A DNA stretch of 64,000 bases from the NCBI RefSeq assembly GCF_042653925.1, contig NZ_JBHSFQ010000004.1, positions 280,136 through 344,135 on the forward strand. Direction: 5' to 3'. The notes beneath the pieces were generated by a model, which saw only the letters and a list, made by a program, of their open reading frames with translations, was not told where the DNA came from and searched no databases. The position numbers and the translations under genes are program-made. Of this stretch, positions 42,601 to 50,164 are shown one piece after another; the stretch's first letter is position 1; each line of letters begins with the position of its first letter. The DNA comes from Nocardiopsis_B mangrovi (GTDB lineage Bacteria; Actinomycetota; Actinomycetes; Streptosporangiales; Streptosporangiaceae).

Positions 42601-43755
42601 GAAGGGCGCGTGGCCGCGGTCGAGCGCGACGTGGCCGAGGCGCAGGGCAGGGTGGCCGACGCCGAGGACGCGCTCACCGATTCCGCCGGGGTCGCCGGCG
42701 TGTGGGAGGCGGCGACCGGCGAGGTCGAGGCCCCGTTCGAACGCGCCGACCTGCGGTCGGCGCTGGCGGCGTCCCTGTCCGGCGACGGGGCGGCGGGCGA
42801 CCCGGGAGCGCTGGAGCGCGACCTGATCTCCCGCATCCAGACCCTGCAGGCCGCCCTCGCGGGGACGCACGACGTGCAGGCCGACCGCGACCGCGGCATC
42901 CTCACCGTCGCGGTCGGGGAGGACTCGGGGAGCGCGCCGGTGGCCTCCACCGCTCGCGTCACCGCGGCGCGGCTGGCGCAGGCCGAGCGGAACCTGACCG
43001 AGCGCGAGGAGCGCGTCTTCGAGGACTACCTCCTCGGCGACATCGCCGAGGAGCTGCACCGCCAGATCGGCGCGGCCGAGTCCCTGACACAGCGGATGAA
43101 CACGGTGCTGGAGGGGGCGCACTCCAGCCAGGGGGTGCGGGTCGACCTGGCGTGGGAGCCCGCGCCGCACCTGGACCCGGCGGAGAGGTCGGCGTTCGCG
43201 CTGGCCAAGAAGCCCGTGGCGCGGCGCACCGCAGAGGAGAACGACCGGCTGCGCCGGGCGCTGATGGACCGGATCCGCTCCACCCGCGCCGAAGGCCGCA
43301 GCAGCGGCTACGCCGAGGTGCTGGCCGGGGCGCTGGACTACCGGCAGTGGTACGCCTACCGGGTACGCATCCACGACACCGGGCCCGACGGCCGGCCGCG
43401 CGACCGCCGGGTGCGGCAGCTGTCGTCCGGGGAGACCCGGCTGGTGTCGTATGTGACCCTGTTCGCCGCCAGCGCGGCCTTCTACGACGCCCTGGAGACG
43501 GGTGCGGAGGGCCCGCTGCGCATGGTGCTGCTGGACGAGGCGTTCGAGCGGCTCGACGACCCGACGATCGCGCGGCTGCTGGAACTGCTGGTGGACCTCG
43601 ACATGGACTGGGCGATCACCTGGCCGTCGGGGTACGGGGTGTCGCCCCGGATCGACCGGATGCACATCTACGACATCCTCAAGCGCAAAGGCGCCTGGGG
43701 GGTGGCCTGCGCCCGCACGACCTGGAACGGCAGCGGATTCGAACGGTCGGCCTGA
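39604..43755 (+). CDS. jetC: Wadjet type III-like JetC SMC ATPase (TIGR02680)
   Basis: This 1383-residue SMC/MukB-like ATPase begins RWRLHRGGVVNIWQYRDEEF, the TIGR02680 start. Walker A is GTNGSGKS at 43-50. A very long Ala/Arg/Glu-rich coiled coil is interrupted by a central hinge-like globular part (about 640-760). The signature VRQLSSGET is at 1270-1278 and Walker B MVLLDE at 1307-1312. In Wadjet, JetC with JetA and JetB extrudes plasmid DNA for cleavage by JetD. No JetD gene follows: the next gene is superoxide dismutase. The GTG start has an excellent AAGGAG seven bases upstream, so translation is independent of jetB. Confidence 0.9.
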   Translation: MSNDDAGGPNGRRWRLHRGGVVNIWQYRDEEFDLSGGRVIFKGTNGSGKSRTLELLLPLCLDGDLRNMGCKGFDTVSVSRLMLDDYTEGTMRLGYAWIELRRALPDGGASFLTCGIGVKASASSRQVSDSWRFVTPLRVNKDFALMEQDRPITQARLREHVGEDAVVPGQEAFQQRVAAAVYGIAGGNRYTDLLHLQRTLRNPDIGLKVLQGQLEQLLSDALPPVDPEVITRTATGLDNLEGVRRNVTRLRRADAALGEFLAGYRGYARGVLADRAARLERSEGDLQRAAARRAKREKERAAAEAELRSAEAERDEAAERLEDVQTELEALKASPAYSALGDLEDKEATVASQRRHVEAELAGAAELRAAEERSIAAIERAAGTAVRLGAAVASGAAESREALAAIGLPQALGPLPEVAPDPDRRTLPGRVLLSPDPGARPEALDRPAAPSIVVAELEEAAADAAARVDGAVRAAAERAPVLGGLRAEAERLREEEGRVERLAEDAARAAETAAEAGRRAHESGERLRGLAGQWAQAVARWRDEALPSGDRPGTGELPPAPDAAGVAADPEAFRDAHREVRAALHPRVREVQHAAVTAERRAEEADAEHARVRSELERLRAAVEVGLPAPELTRAERDPAAGAPFYRLVDFQPGTGEAERAGLEAALHACGLLNAWLPAADDAADPAHQDTWARPGAPVDGPTLADVLRPAADTDAPVSEEAVRRLLRSVPLLPPEAAAAPHSGVAADGRWRSGVLMGHHTKAQAEHIGAGARGEARRRRVAEAEAELSALEARAAGLRADLDAAQTLERAWGLCLDSFPDIGEVLRAHIETQSRRAQARRSVADAEQAEAGHARLRAAMGAERNAHRRACGELGVGAGVGELRELCDQARRARESLEGVAGLLRRDHREALRAVEAARLDHERTAADREKAESDALDTHRSYAEAHAVLATLRSSLGRDAEQVSAEVRALDEERRRLRGSAPKAQSEVEARIKALADAEGRVAAVERDVAEAQGRVADAEDALTDSAGVAGVWEAATGEVEAPFERADLRSALAASLSGDGAAGDPGALERDLISRIQTLQAALAGTHDVQADRDRGILTVAVGEDSGSAPVASTARVTAARLAQAERNLTEREERVFEDYLLGDIAEELHRQIGAAESLTQRMNTVLEGAHSSQGVRVDLAWEPAPHLDPAERSAFALAKKPVARRTAEENDRLRRALMDRIRSTRAEGRSSGYAEVLAGALDYRQWYAYRVRIHDTGPDGRPRDRRVRQLSSGETRLVSYVTLFAASAAFYDALETGAEGPLRMVLLDEAFERLDDPTIARLLELLVDLDMDWAITWPSGYGVSPRIDRMHIYDILKRKGAWGVACARTTWNGSGFERSA

Positions 43756-43921
43756 CGCCGGCGGGCCGACCGCGCCCCGGCCCGACCTGACACAGGCCCA
43801 CACGGTCCGATTCCGCGGAGGGCTCCGGGGTAGGGGGGAAGGGCCGACGCACGGGTCCCGCCGGCCGGCGTCCGCGGCGGCCCGCCGGAGGGTCCGGTGC
43901 GCGGTTATTCCCGCGCGGCCC

Positions 43922-43937
43922 TGTCGCAAGGGCGACA
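43922..43937 (+). promoter_or_regulatory. TGTCGC/GCGACA inverted repeat upstream of sod
   Basis: A perfect 6-base inverted repeat with a 4-base spacer lies about 95 bases before the dismutase start and about 25 bases before an AT-rich stretch (near 43962-43973) that may hold the -10. It is a candidate operator. It does not match the Streptomyces Nur box TGCAA-N5-TTGCA. Confidence 0.4.
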
Positions 43938-44030
43938 CCGGGCGGCAGGCCCCGTGACTGATAGCTTTTTACCAGCGACCAAGATCGCGCAATCATCGCG
44001 ACGAGACCGTCAGAGGAAGGTGCGTAGGAC

Positions 44031-44645
44031 ATGTCTGCGCCTTATTCGCTCCCCGAACTGCCGTACGACTACGCAGCCCTGGAGCCGTGGATCTCCGGCA
44101 AGATCATGGAGCTGCACCACGACAAGCACCACGCCGCGTACGTCGCGGGCGCGAACACGGCCCTGGAGGGGCTCGCCGCGAGCCGCGAGAGCGGGGAGTT
44201 CGGCACGGTCAACCAGCTCCAGAAGAACCTGGCGTTCAACCTCGCCGGCCACATCAACCACACCGTGTTCTGGCCGAACCTCTCGCCGGACGGCGGCGAC
44301 AAGCCCGACGGCGAGCTGGGCGCGGCCATCGACGACCAGTTCGGTTCCTTCGACGCCTTCCGCGCGCACTTCAGCGCCGCGGCCACCGGCATCCAGGGCT
44401 CCGGCTGGGCGATCCTGGCCTGGGACATCCTCGGCCAGCGGCTGATCGTCGAGCAGCTCTACGACCACCAGGGCAACCTGGCCGCGGGCTCCTACCCGCT
44501 GCTCCTGCTCGACATGTGGGAGCACGCCTTCTATCTCCAGTACCAGAACGTCAAGGCCGACTACGTCAAGGCGTTCTGGAACGTGGTGAACTGGGCCGAC
44601 GTCCAGAGCCGCTTCGAGGACGCGCGCAAGGTCCAGTTGGGCTAG
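44031..44645 (+). CDS. sodA: Fe/Mn superoxide dismutase
   Basis: This 204-residue cytoplasmic dismutase converts superoxide to oxygen and hydrogen peroxide. Metal ligands are visible in the standard motifs: His29 in MELHHDKHH, His77 in GHINHTVFW, Asp161 and His165 in DMWEHAFYLQY. GDKPDG and DHQGN (Gln147) fit the manganese-type second shell, though actinomycete enzymes can be iron or cambialistic, so the metal is not settled. The ATG follows AGAGGAAGG. The gene is monocistronic with a strong terminator and an inverted repeat upstream. The name sodA is used for the family; sodF is possible. Confidence 0.95.
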   Translation: MSAPYSLPELPYDYAALEPWISGKIMELHHDKHHAAYVAGANTALEGLAASRESGEFGTVNQLQKNLAFNLAGHINHTVFWPNLSPDGGDKPDGELGAAIDDQFGSFDAFRAHFSAAATGIQGSGWAILAWDILGQRLIVEQLYDHQGNLAAGSYPLLLLDMWEHAFYLQYQNVKADYVKAFWNVVNWADVQSRFEDARKVQLG

Positions 44646-44674
44646 CGGCCGCCGACCGCCCGCAGGTGGCGGTG

Positions 44675-44713
44675 GCCGAAGGGCGGCACCCCCCGGGGGC
44701 GCCGCCCTTCGGC
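44675..44713. terminator. Strong hairpin between sod and the HAD gene
   Basis: GCCGAAGGGCGGC (44675-44687) and GCCGCCCTTCGGC (44701-44713) are perfect 13-base arms. It is 30 bases past the sod stop and also downstream of the convergent HAD gene, so it can serve both. Confidence 0.8.
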
Positions 44714-44831
44714 GTGTCCGGGCCCCGGACCGCGCCCCGCCGGGGCGGGCCGCAGAGCCCCAGGAGCGCCCGGCGGCGGCGCAGGCCGGCGCCTCACGGG
44801 CGCCCCGCACGCTGAGCGGGGGACTCCGCCG

Positions 44832-45485
44832 TCATACGCCGCGCAGCACCCGCACCGCCTCGGCGGGGGTGTCGGCCACGGGGTGGCCGGTGGCCTCCAG
44901 CCGTTCGCGGCTCATCATCCCGCTGGCGACCAGGATCGCGCGTGCGCCGGCCTTCCTGGCGGCGTGGCCGTCGTCGTCGATGTCGCCGATGAGGACCACG
45001 GTCGCCGGATCGGCCCCCAGACCGGCGAGGTGGGCGATCAGGTGATCGGCCTTGGAGTCGTCCACGGTGTCGAAGCGCCGGCCGTCGACCCGTGTGAAGT
45101 GCGCGGACAGGCCGCGTTCGGCGATCAGCGGCACCAGGTGCTCGTGGGAGGCCATGGACAGCAGCGACTGGGTGCGGCCGGTCGCCGCCCAGTCGTGCAG
45201 CACGCCGGGGACGCCCTGCGCCAGCGAGCACCGCGGCAGCGCCGCCGCGTAGTGCCGGTCGTAGGCGGTGTTGGCCCGCTCCCATTCGCCGTCGGCGAAG
45301 CCGCGTCCGATCAGCTCCTCGTAGCACGGCACGAGGGGGCGGCGGAAGATCGAGCGCCAGTGCTCCAAGTCCACCGGATCGCGGCCGAACATGCCGCACA
45401 CCTCGTTGACGGCGGAGAGGTTGGCGTGGTTGTCGTCGAGAAGGGTGCCGTTCCAGTCCCAGACGATGTGCTTGATGCCTGTCAT
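44832..45485 (-). CDS. HAD-superfamily phosphatase
   Basis: This 217-residue haloacid-dehalogenase-like hydrolase starts MTGIKHIVWDWNGTLLDD, where Asp10 is the nucleophile. The second position of the usual DxD is Asn12, a variant I recall in this actinobacterial subgroup. A helical cap, LLSMASHEHLVPLIAERGL and the C-terminal VVLIGDIDDDGHAARKAGARAILVASG (the acidic motif IV) complete the domain. The closest family role is phosphoglycolate-type phosphatase, but the substrate is unknown. The ATG lacks a ribosome site; an in-frame GTG at 45509 near a TAAAGT element could be a leaderless start. Divergent from the S15 peptidase gene. Confidence 0.82.
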   Translation of the reverse strand: MTGIKHIVWDWNGTLLDDNHANLSAVNEVCGMFGRDPVDLEHWRSIFRRPLVPCYEELIGRGFADGEWERANTAYDRHYAAALPRCSLAQGVPGVLHDWAATGRTQSLLSMASHEHLVPLIAERGLSAHFTRVDGRRFDTVDDSKADHLIAHLAGLGADPATVVLIGDIDDDGHAARKAGARAILVASGMMSRERLEATGHPVADTPAEAVRVLRGV

Positions 45486-45569
45486 GTCAGCGAACGCGTT
45501 GTCTACCACTCTGCGCACTTTAGACGGCCGCCCGCGCGCGCCGCGCGCCAGGAGGGCGGCCGCGCCGGG

Positions 45570-45589
45570 CATAACATTTTGGCGTTATG
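45570..45589. promoter_or_regulatory. CATAAC-N8-GTTATG inverted repeat
   Basis: A perfect 6-base dyad in an AT-rich patch lies between the divergent HAD and S15 peptidase genes, 86 bases upstream of the peptidase start. It is a candidate operator for the secreted peptidase. Confidence 0.45.
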
Positions 45590-45675
45590 GCGACCGGAGA
45601 GCTACCGGGCGGCGGCCGGGATCGGATGGGATGGCCTCGCCCCTGCTTCCCCACTCCCCCTGAGGAACAGCGCAC

Positions 45676-47715
45676 ATGCGAATCCCCTCCCCCCGCGCGG
45701 TCCGCGCGGCCCGCTCCGTTTCGGCGGCGGCCATCGCGGGCGCGGTCGCCGCGGCCGTGCTCGCCCCGCCGGCCGCCGCCGACACCCCGTCGCTGCTGAT
45801 CGAGGACGGTGCCACCCAGGTCGCGTTCGACTATGCCGACGCCGTCTACCAGGAGGTCGACATCCGGACGGAGGCCGACAGCGACGGCGACGGCGAGCCC
45901 GACACCGTGCGACTGCGCGTGATGCGCCCGCGCGAGACGGAGTCGGGCCTGAAGGTCGCCACCATCCTGGAGCCGAGCCCGTACTGGGCGGGGATCAAGG
46001 ACGTCCCCATGCACGGCGTCGACCTCGACGACGACGGCGCCGGGACCGTCCCGCGCGGCGGGCCCGCGGCCGCCGGGGCGCCGGCGGGGACCGAGGACGA
46101 TCCCCTGCTCGCGCAGGCGGGCGGCCCGGCCCCCGAGGGCACGATGTCGGGCTACTACGACAACTACTTCCTCCCGCGCGGCTACGCGGTCGCCCAGCTC
46201 GACAGCGTGGGCAGCGGCGACTCCACGGGCTGCCCCACCACGGGCGGCGAGAACGAGACCCTCGGTGTGAAGGCGGCGGTCGACTGGCTCAACGGCCGCA
46301 CGGTCGGCTGGGACCCCTACGGCGAGGAGGTCACGGCCGACGACTGGTCGACCGGGAACGTCGCCATGACCGGCATCTCCTACAACGGCACGCTGCCGGT
46401 CGCCGCCGCGACGACCGGCGTCGAGGGGCTGCGCACCATCGTCCCGCAGGGGGCGATCTCGTCGTGGTACGAGTACTACCGCGACAACGGCGGGGTGATC
46501 GCGCCCGGCGGGTACCAGGGCGAGGACGCCGACATCCTGGCCGAGGCCGTCTACACCCGCGCCGACCAGGAGGTGTGCGGGCCGGTGGTCGACGGCCTGG
46601 CCGAGGACCAGGACCGCGGCTCCGGCGACTACACCCGGTTCTGGCGCGACCGCGACTACCGCGACAGCGCCGGCGACATCACCGCGAGCGTGTTCATCGC
46701 CCACGGGCTCAACGACTGGAACGTCAAGACCGACCAGGGCACCCGGCTGTGGGAGGCGCTGGAGGAGCAGGACGTGCCGCGCCGGCTCTGGCTCCACCAG
46801 GGCGGCCACGTCAACCCGTTCAACCTGCGGATGGACGAGTGGCTGCGCCAGATGCACACGTGGTTCGACTACTGGCTCTACGAACTGGACAACGGCGTGA
46901 TGGACGAGCCCGCGGTCCACGTCGAGAACGCCGACTTCACCTGGTCCGAGCAGGACACCTGGCCCGCTCCGGGCACCCGCACCGTCCGCCTGCGCCCGGG
47001 GCCGTCCGACAGGGAGGGCGCCGCCGCCCCGGCGGACGGAGCCGCGGACGCTCCCGAGGAGGCGCCGGAGGCCGCCGGTGACCTGACCTCCGCCCCCGGG
47101 AGCAACGGGCGCGGCCGGGAGTCGTTCACCGACGCCGGACGCACGGTGACGGCCGAGGAACTGGCCACCGACCCCGAGCTGGCCGGGAGCAACGCCCTGG
47201 TCCACCGGACCGCCGTCCTCCCGCGCGACGTGCGCGTGAACGGGACCGTGCGGGTATCGGTACGGGCCGCCATGGACGGGCCGTCCCCGTACCTGAGCGC
47301 GCTGCTGGTGGACTACGGCACCGACACCCGGGCAACGGGCGGCGTGGCCTATGACCGGGACAACGAGGTCTGCTACGGCGAGGGCGTGCCCGGGGACACC
47401 GGCTGCACCTTCCCCAGCCACCACGTGACCGAGACCGCCGACTTCAAGATCGTCACCCGCGGCTGGATCGACGCCCGCAACCGCCGCTCGGAGTCCTGGC
47501 AGACCCCGGTGGTGGCCGACCGGATGTACCGCTACTCCTGGGACCTCCAGGCTCAGGACTACGTCTTCAAGGCCGGCCACCGGATCGGCATCGTCCTGAT
47601 CTCGACCGACCACGACTACACCCAGCGCTACCCGGAGGGCACCGAGATCACCGTCGACACCGGGCATACGACGGTGGAGCTACCGGTGTCATGGGGGCGC
47701 TCGGCATTGTCCTGA
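45676..47715 (+). CDS. Secreted S15-family X-Pro dipeptidyl-peptidase/alpha-ester hydrolase
   Basis: This 679-residue serine hydrolase has a signal peptide (SVSAAAIAGAVAAAVLAPPAAA, cut near residue 36). The alpha/beta-hydrolase catalytic triad is Ser235 in MTGISYNG, Asp347 in AHGLNDWNV and His378 in HQGGHVNP. Beyond about residue 480 a C-terminal jelly-roll domain (KAGHRIGIVLISTDHDYTQRYPEG) matches the S15/CocE layout. Family members release X-Pro dipeptides from peptides or hydrolyse esters. A Pro/Ala/Glu linker (about 440-480) separates the domains. The ATG start has a weak GAGGAACAG site. A hairpin follows the stop. Confidence 0.9.
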   Translation: MRIPSPRAVRAARSVSAAAIAGAVAAAVLAPPAAADTPSLLIEDGATQVAFDYADAVYQEVDIRTEADSDGDGEPDTVRLRVMRPRETESGLKVATILEPSPYWAGIKDVPMHGVDLDDDGAGTVPRGGPAAAGAPAGTEDDPLLAQAGGPAPEGTMSGYYDNYFLPRGYAVAQLDSVGSGDSTGCPTTGGENETLGVKAAVDWLNGRTVGWDPYGEEVTADDWSTGNVAMTGISYNGTLPVAAATTGVEGLRTIVPQGAISSWYEYYRDNGGVIAPGGYQGEDADILAEAVYTRADQEVCGPVVDGLAEDQDRGSGDYTRFWRDRDYRDSAGDITASVFIAHGLNDWNVKTDQGTRLWEALEEQDVPRRLWLHQGGHVNPFNLRMDEWLRQMHTWFDYWLYELDNGVMDEPAVHVENADFTWSEQDTWPAPGTRTVRLRPGPSDREGAAAPADGAADAPEEAPEAAGDLTSAPGSNGRGRESFTDAGRTVTAEELATDPELAGSNALVHRTAVLPRDVRVNGTVRVSVRAAMDGPSPYLSALLVDYGTDTRATGGVAYDRDNEVCYGEGVPGDTGCTFPSHHVTETADFKIVTRGWIDARNRRSESWQTPVVADRMYRYSWDLQAQDYVFKAGHRIGIVLISTDHDYTQRYPEGTEITVDTGHTTVELPVSWGRSALS

Positions 47716-47726
47716 CAATGAGGGGA

Positions 47727-47762
47727 ACCTCCCTGGCTCCGCACGGCCGGCGCCAGGGAGGT
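47727..47762. terminator. Hairpin between S15 peptidase and the immunity gene
   Basis: ACCTCCCTGGC and GCCAGGGAGGT are perfect 11-base arms with a 14-base loop, 12 bases after the peptidase stop and 13 before the end of the convergent immunity gene. It is a likely bidirectional terminator. Confidence 0.75.
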
Positions 47763-47774
47763 CAGCCCGTGGCG

Positions 47775-48164
47775 TCAGTCGATCGGCGTTCTTCCGTAAT
47801 AGCCCCTGATGGTCCGGGAAAGCTTCCGCTGGATGGAACGGATACCTCCAACAGTCGCCTCATCAGAGAATCCCGTGGTCGTCGACCACTCGGCCCCCGA
47901 CCCGACCAGGTCGCTGATGAAAACGATTTCAGCCGCCAATAGGATTCGCGCCCAGCCCTCCGGGGAGATCGGAAGATCGTTCGCGAGCTCACCCCTCAGC
48001 CGAGAACACTGATCGAGGAGATCCTGCTCGCTCGCAAACCCCATTCCACTAGCGAATCGATCACCGCACCGGGCTGGTCCGCCCCATTCGAGGAGCGCCC
48101 GCCGCAGCAATTCCGTCTCGTGCCCGGCAAGGAGTCGGCTCGCCGGAATTCCGAGTTCTGACAT
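47775..48164 (-). CDS. Probable immunity protein for the adjacent toxin
   Basis: This 129-residue soluble, mainly helical protein starts MSELGIPASRLLAGHETELLRRALLEWGG; I recognise no family. Its start overlaps the toxin stop by one base (TGATG), so the two are translationally coupled, as expected for a toxin/immunity pair. It is acidic to neutral and has no signal peptide, which suits a cytoplasmic inhibitor. Its base composition is clearly lower in G+C than the surrounding genes, as is the toxin tip, suggesting that tip and immunity gene were acquired together. The function is inferred from position only. Confidence 0.6.
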   Translation of the reverse strand: MSELGIPASRLLAGHETELLRRALLEWGGPARCGDRFASGMGFASEQDLLDQCSRLRGELANDLPISPEGWARILLAAEIVFISDLVGSGAEWSTTTGFSDEATVGGIRSIQRKLSRTIRGYYGRTPID

Positions 48165-49510
48165 CAGTCCAGTCCTCGCCAGTAATCTTCCAGGTCCGCC
48201 GGATCCCGACGGAATATCGTTCCGCCGTCCGGATTCATCGGGTCGTGGATCACTATGGTCGTGCCATCTTTTCCGAGAAACGCCTTCCTTCCACTTCCCA
48301 ATTCCTTGGTCCGCGACGGATTCTGCATCACATCCGTGGCGAGATCGACGAGATCATCGGTCGACAAGCCGGGAAATTCCTTGGAATGTTTACCATTTGC
48401 GTGCCCCCTGGCGATATCCTCGGCGTCTTCGACGCGTTCCTCATCAGTGCACCACGACCCGCCGTGAGCCAGAGGAGACGCGGCCCTTGCACGAAGGTAA
48501 TACGTGCGGACTTCCTCGACGGTGAGGGCGCGGACTCGGCCGATGACCGTCCCTGCCCCGGCGGCGCCGGTCCCCGCCGTCGAGCCGTCGCCGAGCAGGA
48601 TCGGCGCCGCGGGTACGAAACCGCTGGCGGCGAGACAGCTGTTCCCGTCGCCGTCACGGTCGTCTCCCCCATGGTCGTCGCCCTCCCGCTCGCCGTCGCG
48701 ATCGCGGTCGTTGTCGCCGCCGCCGCGGTCGGAGCCGCCGCCGTTCGGGGGCTTCGGGATCCTGGTGCGTGAGAACAGCCCCCCGAGGTCCCAGATCCCA
48801 TACCCGATGGCTTCGCCGTAGTTCCCCTCGCCCAGCGATTCGCGGGTCTCCGGGCTGACGAACACCCCCAGCGGGTCGTTCCAGGTGCCGACGACCCCGT
48901 CCCACCAGCCGTCCACGGCACCACCGGGATCGGTGATGGTGTCCCAGGCCATGACCGGAGGGCTGAAATCGATCAGTCCTCCGACGAAGTTCCGCCCGCC
49001 GTTCACGAAACCGCCGCCGAGCTCGCCGAGCCAGCCGGCGCCGTCGGACACCAGGTCGGCGCCCCACTCGATCGGGTTCCACCCGACGGTGCGGATGCCG
49101 GATCCGTCGCCGCCCTCTCCGGAGCCTGTGTCGTCGGCCTGGACGACGGCTCCGCCGTCCGATCGCCCCCATCCCTCGGCGGCGCCGTCCGCGGGGTCCG
49201 GCAGCTCGGTGCCCTGCGCCGCCGCGCCCCCGCCGTCGCCGGCCTGCCCGCTGTCTCCGCCTGGGCTGTCGTCGCCCGGGGCCGAGTCGGCCTCGTCGAC
49301 GCCGCCGCCGATCAGGTCGGCGACGCGCGCGGGGATGCCCACTCCGATGACCCCCGCGGTGATGGCGGCGACGAGCAGGATCACCGCTGCGTACTCGGTG
49401 AAACCGGCGCCGCGTTCGGGGTCGTGGATCCGCCGGAGCACCGTCCGGCCGGTCCACGGGTGAGCGCCGTCCGCACCCTCCCGGGGGCGGGGCCGATCAG
49501 CGCTTGACAT
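48164..49510 (-). CDS. Pilin-like N-terminus fused to a C-terminal polymorphic toxin domain
   Basis: This 448-residue protein starts at ATG 49510. Residues 31-60 read PERGAGFTEYAAVILLVAAI and continue as a membrane helix, like a Flp/TadE-type prepilin signal with conserved Glu39. A Gly/Asp-rich surface region follows (75-135), then a WNPIEWGADLVSDGAGWLGEL segment. Residues 291-312 (SCLAASGFVPAAPILLGDGS) and 328-350 (ALTVEEVRTYYLRARAASPL) look like the two ends of a pretoxin Hint domain with the middle gone. The C-terminal 80 residues (HANGKHSKEFPGLS, NPSRTKELGSGRKAFLGKDG, PDGGTIFRRDP) resemble CdiA-CT type RNase domains of the BECR fold; that assignment is tentative. An immunity gene follows. 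Confidence 0.72.
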   Translation of the reverse strand: MSSADRPRPREGADGAHPWTGRTVLRRIHDPERGAGFTEYAAVILLVAAITAGVIGVGIPARVADLIGGGVDEADSAPGDDSPGGDSGQAGDGGGAAAQGTELPDPADGAAEGWGRSDGGAVVQADDTGSGEGGDGSGIRTVGWNPIEWGADLVSDGAGWLGELGGGFVNGGRNFVGGLIDFSPPVMAWDTITDPGGAVDGWWDGVVGTWNDPLGVFVSPETRESLGEGNYGEAIGYGIWDLGGLFSRTRIPKPPNGGGSDRGGGDNDRDRDGEREGDDHGGDDRDGDGNSCLAASGFVPAAPILLGDGSTAGTGAAGAGTVIGRVRALTVEEVRTYYLRARAASPLAHGGSWCTDEERVEDAEDIARGHANGKHSKEFPGLSTDDLVDLATDVMQNPSRTKELGSGRKAFLGKDGTTIVIHDPMNPDGGTIFRRDPADLEDYWRGLD

Positions 49511-49853
49511 GGGCCCGCGCGGCCGGCCGGGTGATGAAGACCAGGACGAGGACCGGCAGGACCAGCTGCGTGAGGCCCCTCGGGTCGCCCGCCCCAAGGG
49601 CGGCGAGGGCGCCGAGCATCCCCCACACCTGGAGGACGGTGATCGTCCAGAAGAGCGGGCGACGTCCCTTGGGCAGCCGCAGCGCGCAGGGCAGCGCGAG
49701 AAGCGCGGGCAGCAGCTGCCCGGTGAGTCCCCCCATGCCCCTGGCGTCGAGTCCGACCAGCAGTCCGGCCGCGAGCATCGCCACCGCGACACCCGCGGTG
49801 ATGTACAGGCACACGCGCGCCTTCTTCAAGGGCGCGGGCAGGGGGGAAGACAT
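49497..49853 (-). CDS. Small multi-pass membrane protein coupled to the toxin gene
   Basis: This 118-residue protein has four predicted membrane helices (LYITAGVAVAMLAAGLLVGL, LLPALLALPCALRL, LFWTITVLQVWGMLGALAAL and LVLPVLVLVFITRPAA). A CCGGAG site precedes the ATG. Its stop lies 14 bases inside the start of the toxin gene, so translation is coupled and the three genes form one operon. It might help insert or export the toxin, but no family is known to me and this role is inferred from position. The C-terminus (AARAHVKR) is basic and cytoplasmic. Confidence 0.65.
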   Translation of the reverse strand: MSSPLPAPLKKARVCLYITAGVAVAMLAAGLLVGLDARGMGGLTGQLLPALLALPCALRLPKGRRPLFWTITVLQVWGMLGALAALGAGDPRGLTQLVLPVLVLVFITRPAARAHVKR

Positions 49854-50164
49854 GGGCCACTCCGGATACGGGCTTCGCAAGGTGGGATGAGGGTGGCGGC
49901 GAGCATCGGCCGACCCGCGGGCACAGCGGGGCCGGAGCCCATCCGCTCACCGGGGCACACCGCCCGCGGCGCGCGGCGACGGAGGCACCCTCGGATGACG
50001 GGATCAGCCTTGCAGCGGTCCGAACCTCGGTCGATGGCGGAGGATGCGCATTTCCTCGACGATCCGTGCCCGGACCGCACCGGAGCGACCGCGGACGGCG
50101 GTCGATCCGCGCGACCGCGGCCTGCGCCGCGCGCCGGCGGCCCGCGGCGCGCAGCCGCCCCGCC
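49854..50164. other. 311-bp intergenic region
   Basis: This lies between the toxin cassette (its upstream side) and the end of hemC. No gene is supported. An imperfect hairpin of GCGCCGCG/CGCGGCGC type near 50127-50155 could terminate the hemC transcript. Promoter elements for the cassette were not recognised. Confidence 0.35.

Noticed and set aside
39514..43938. A 1474-codon minus-strand frame opposite jetC
   Set aside because: It mirrors the coiled-coil codons of jetC and has no recognisable domain.
43756..44030. Search for a jetD gene or fragment after jetC
   Set aside because: The 275 bases are GC-rich noncoding sequence with a dyad and the sod leader; no Toprim-like sequence is visible on either strand.
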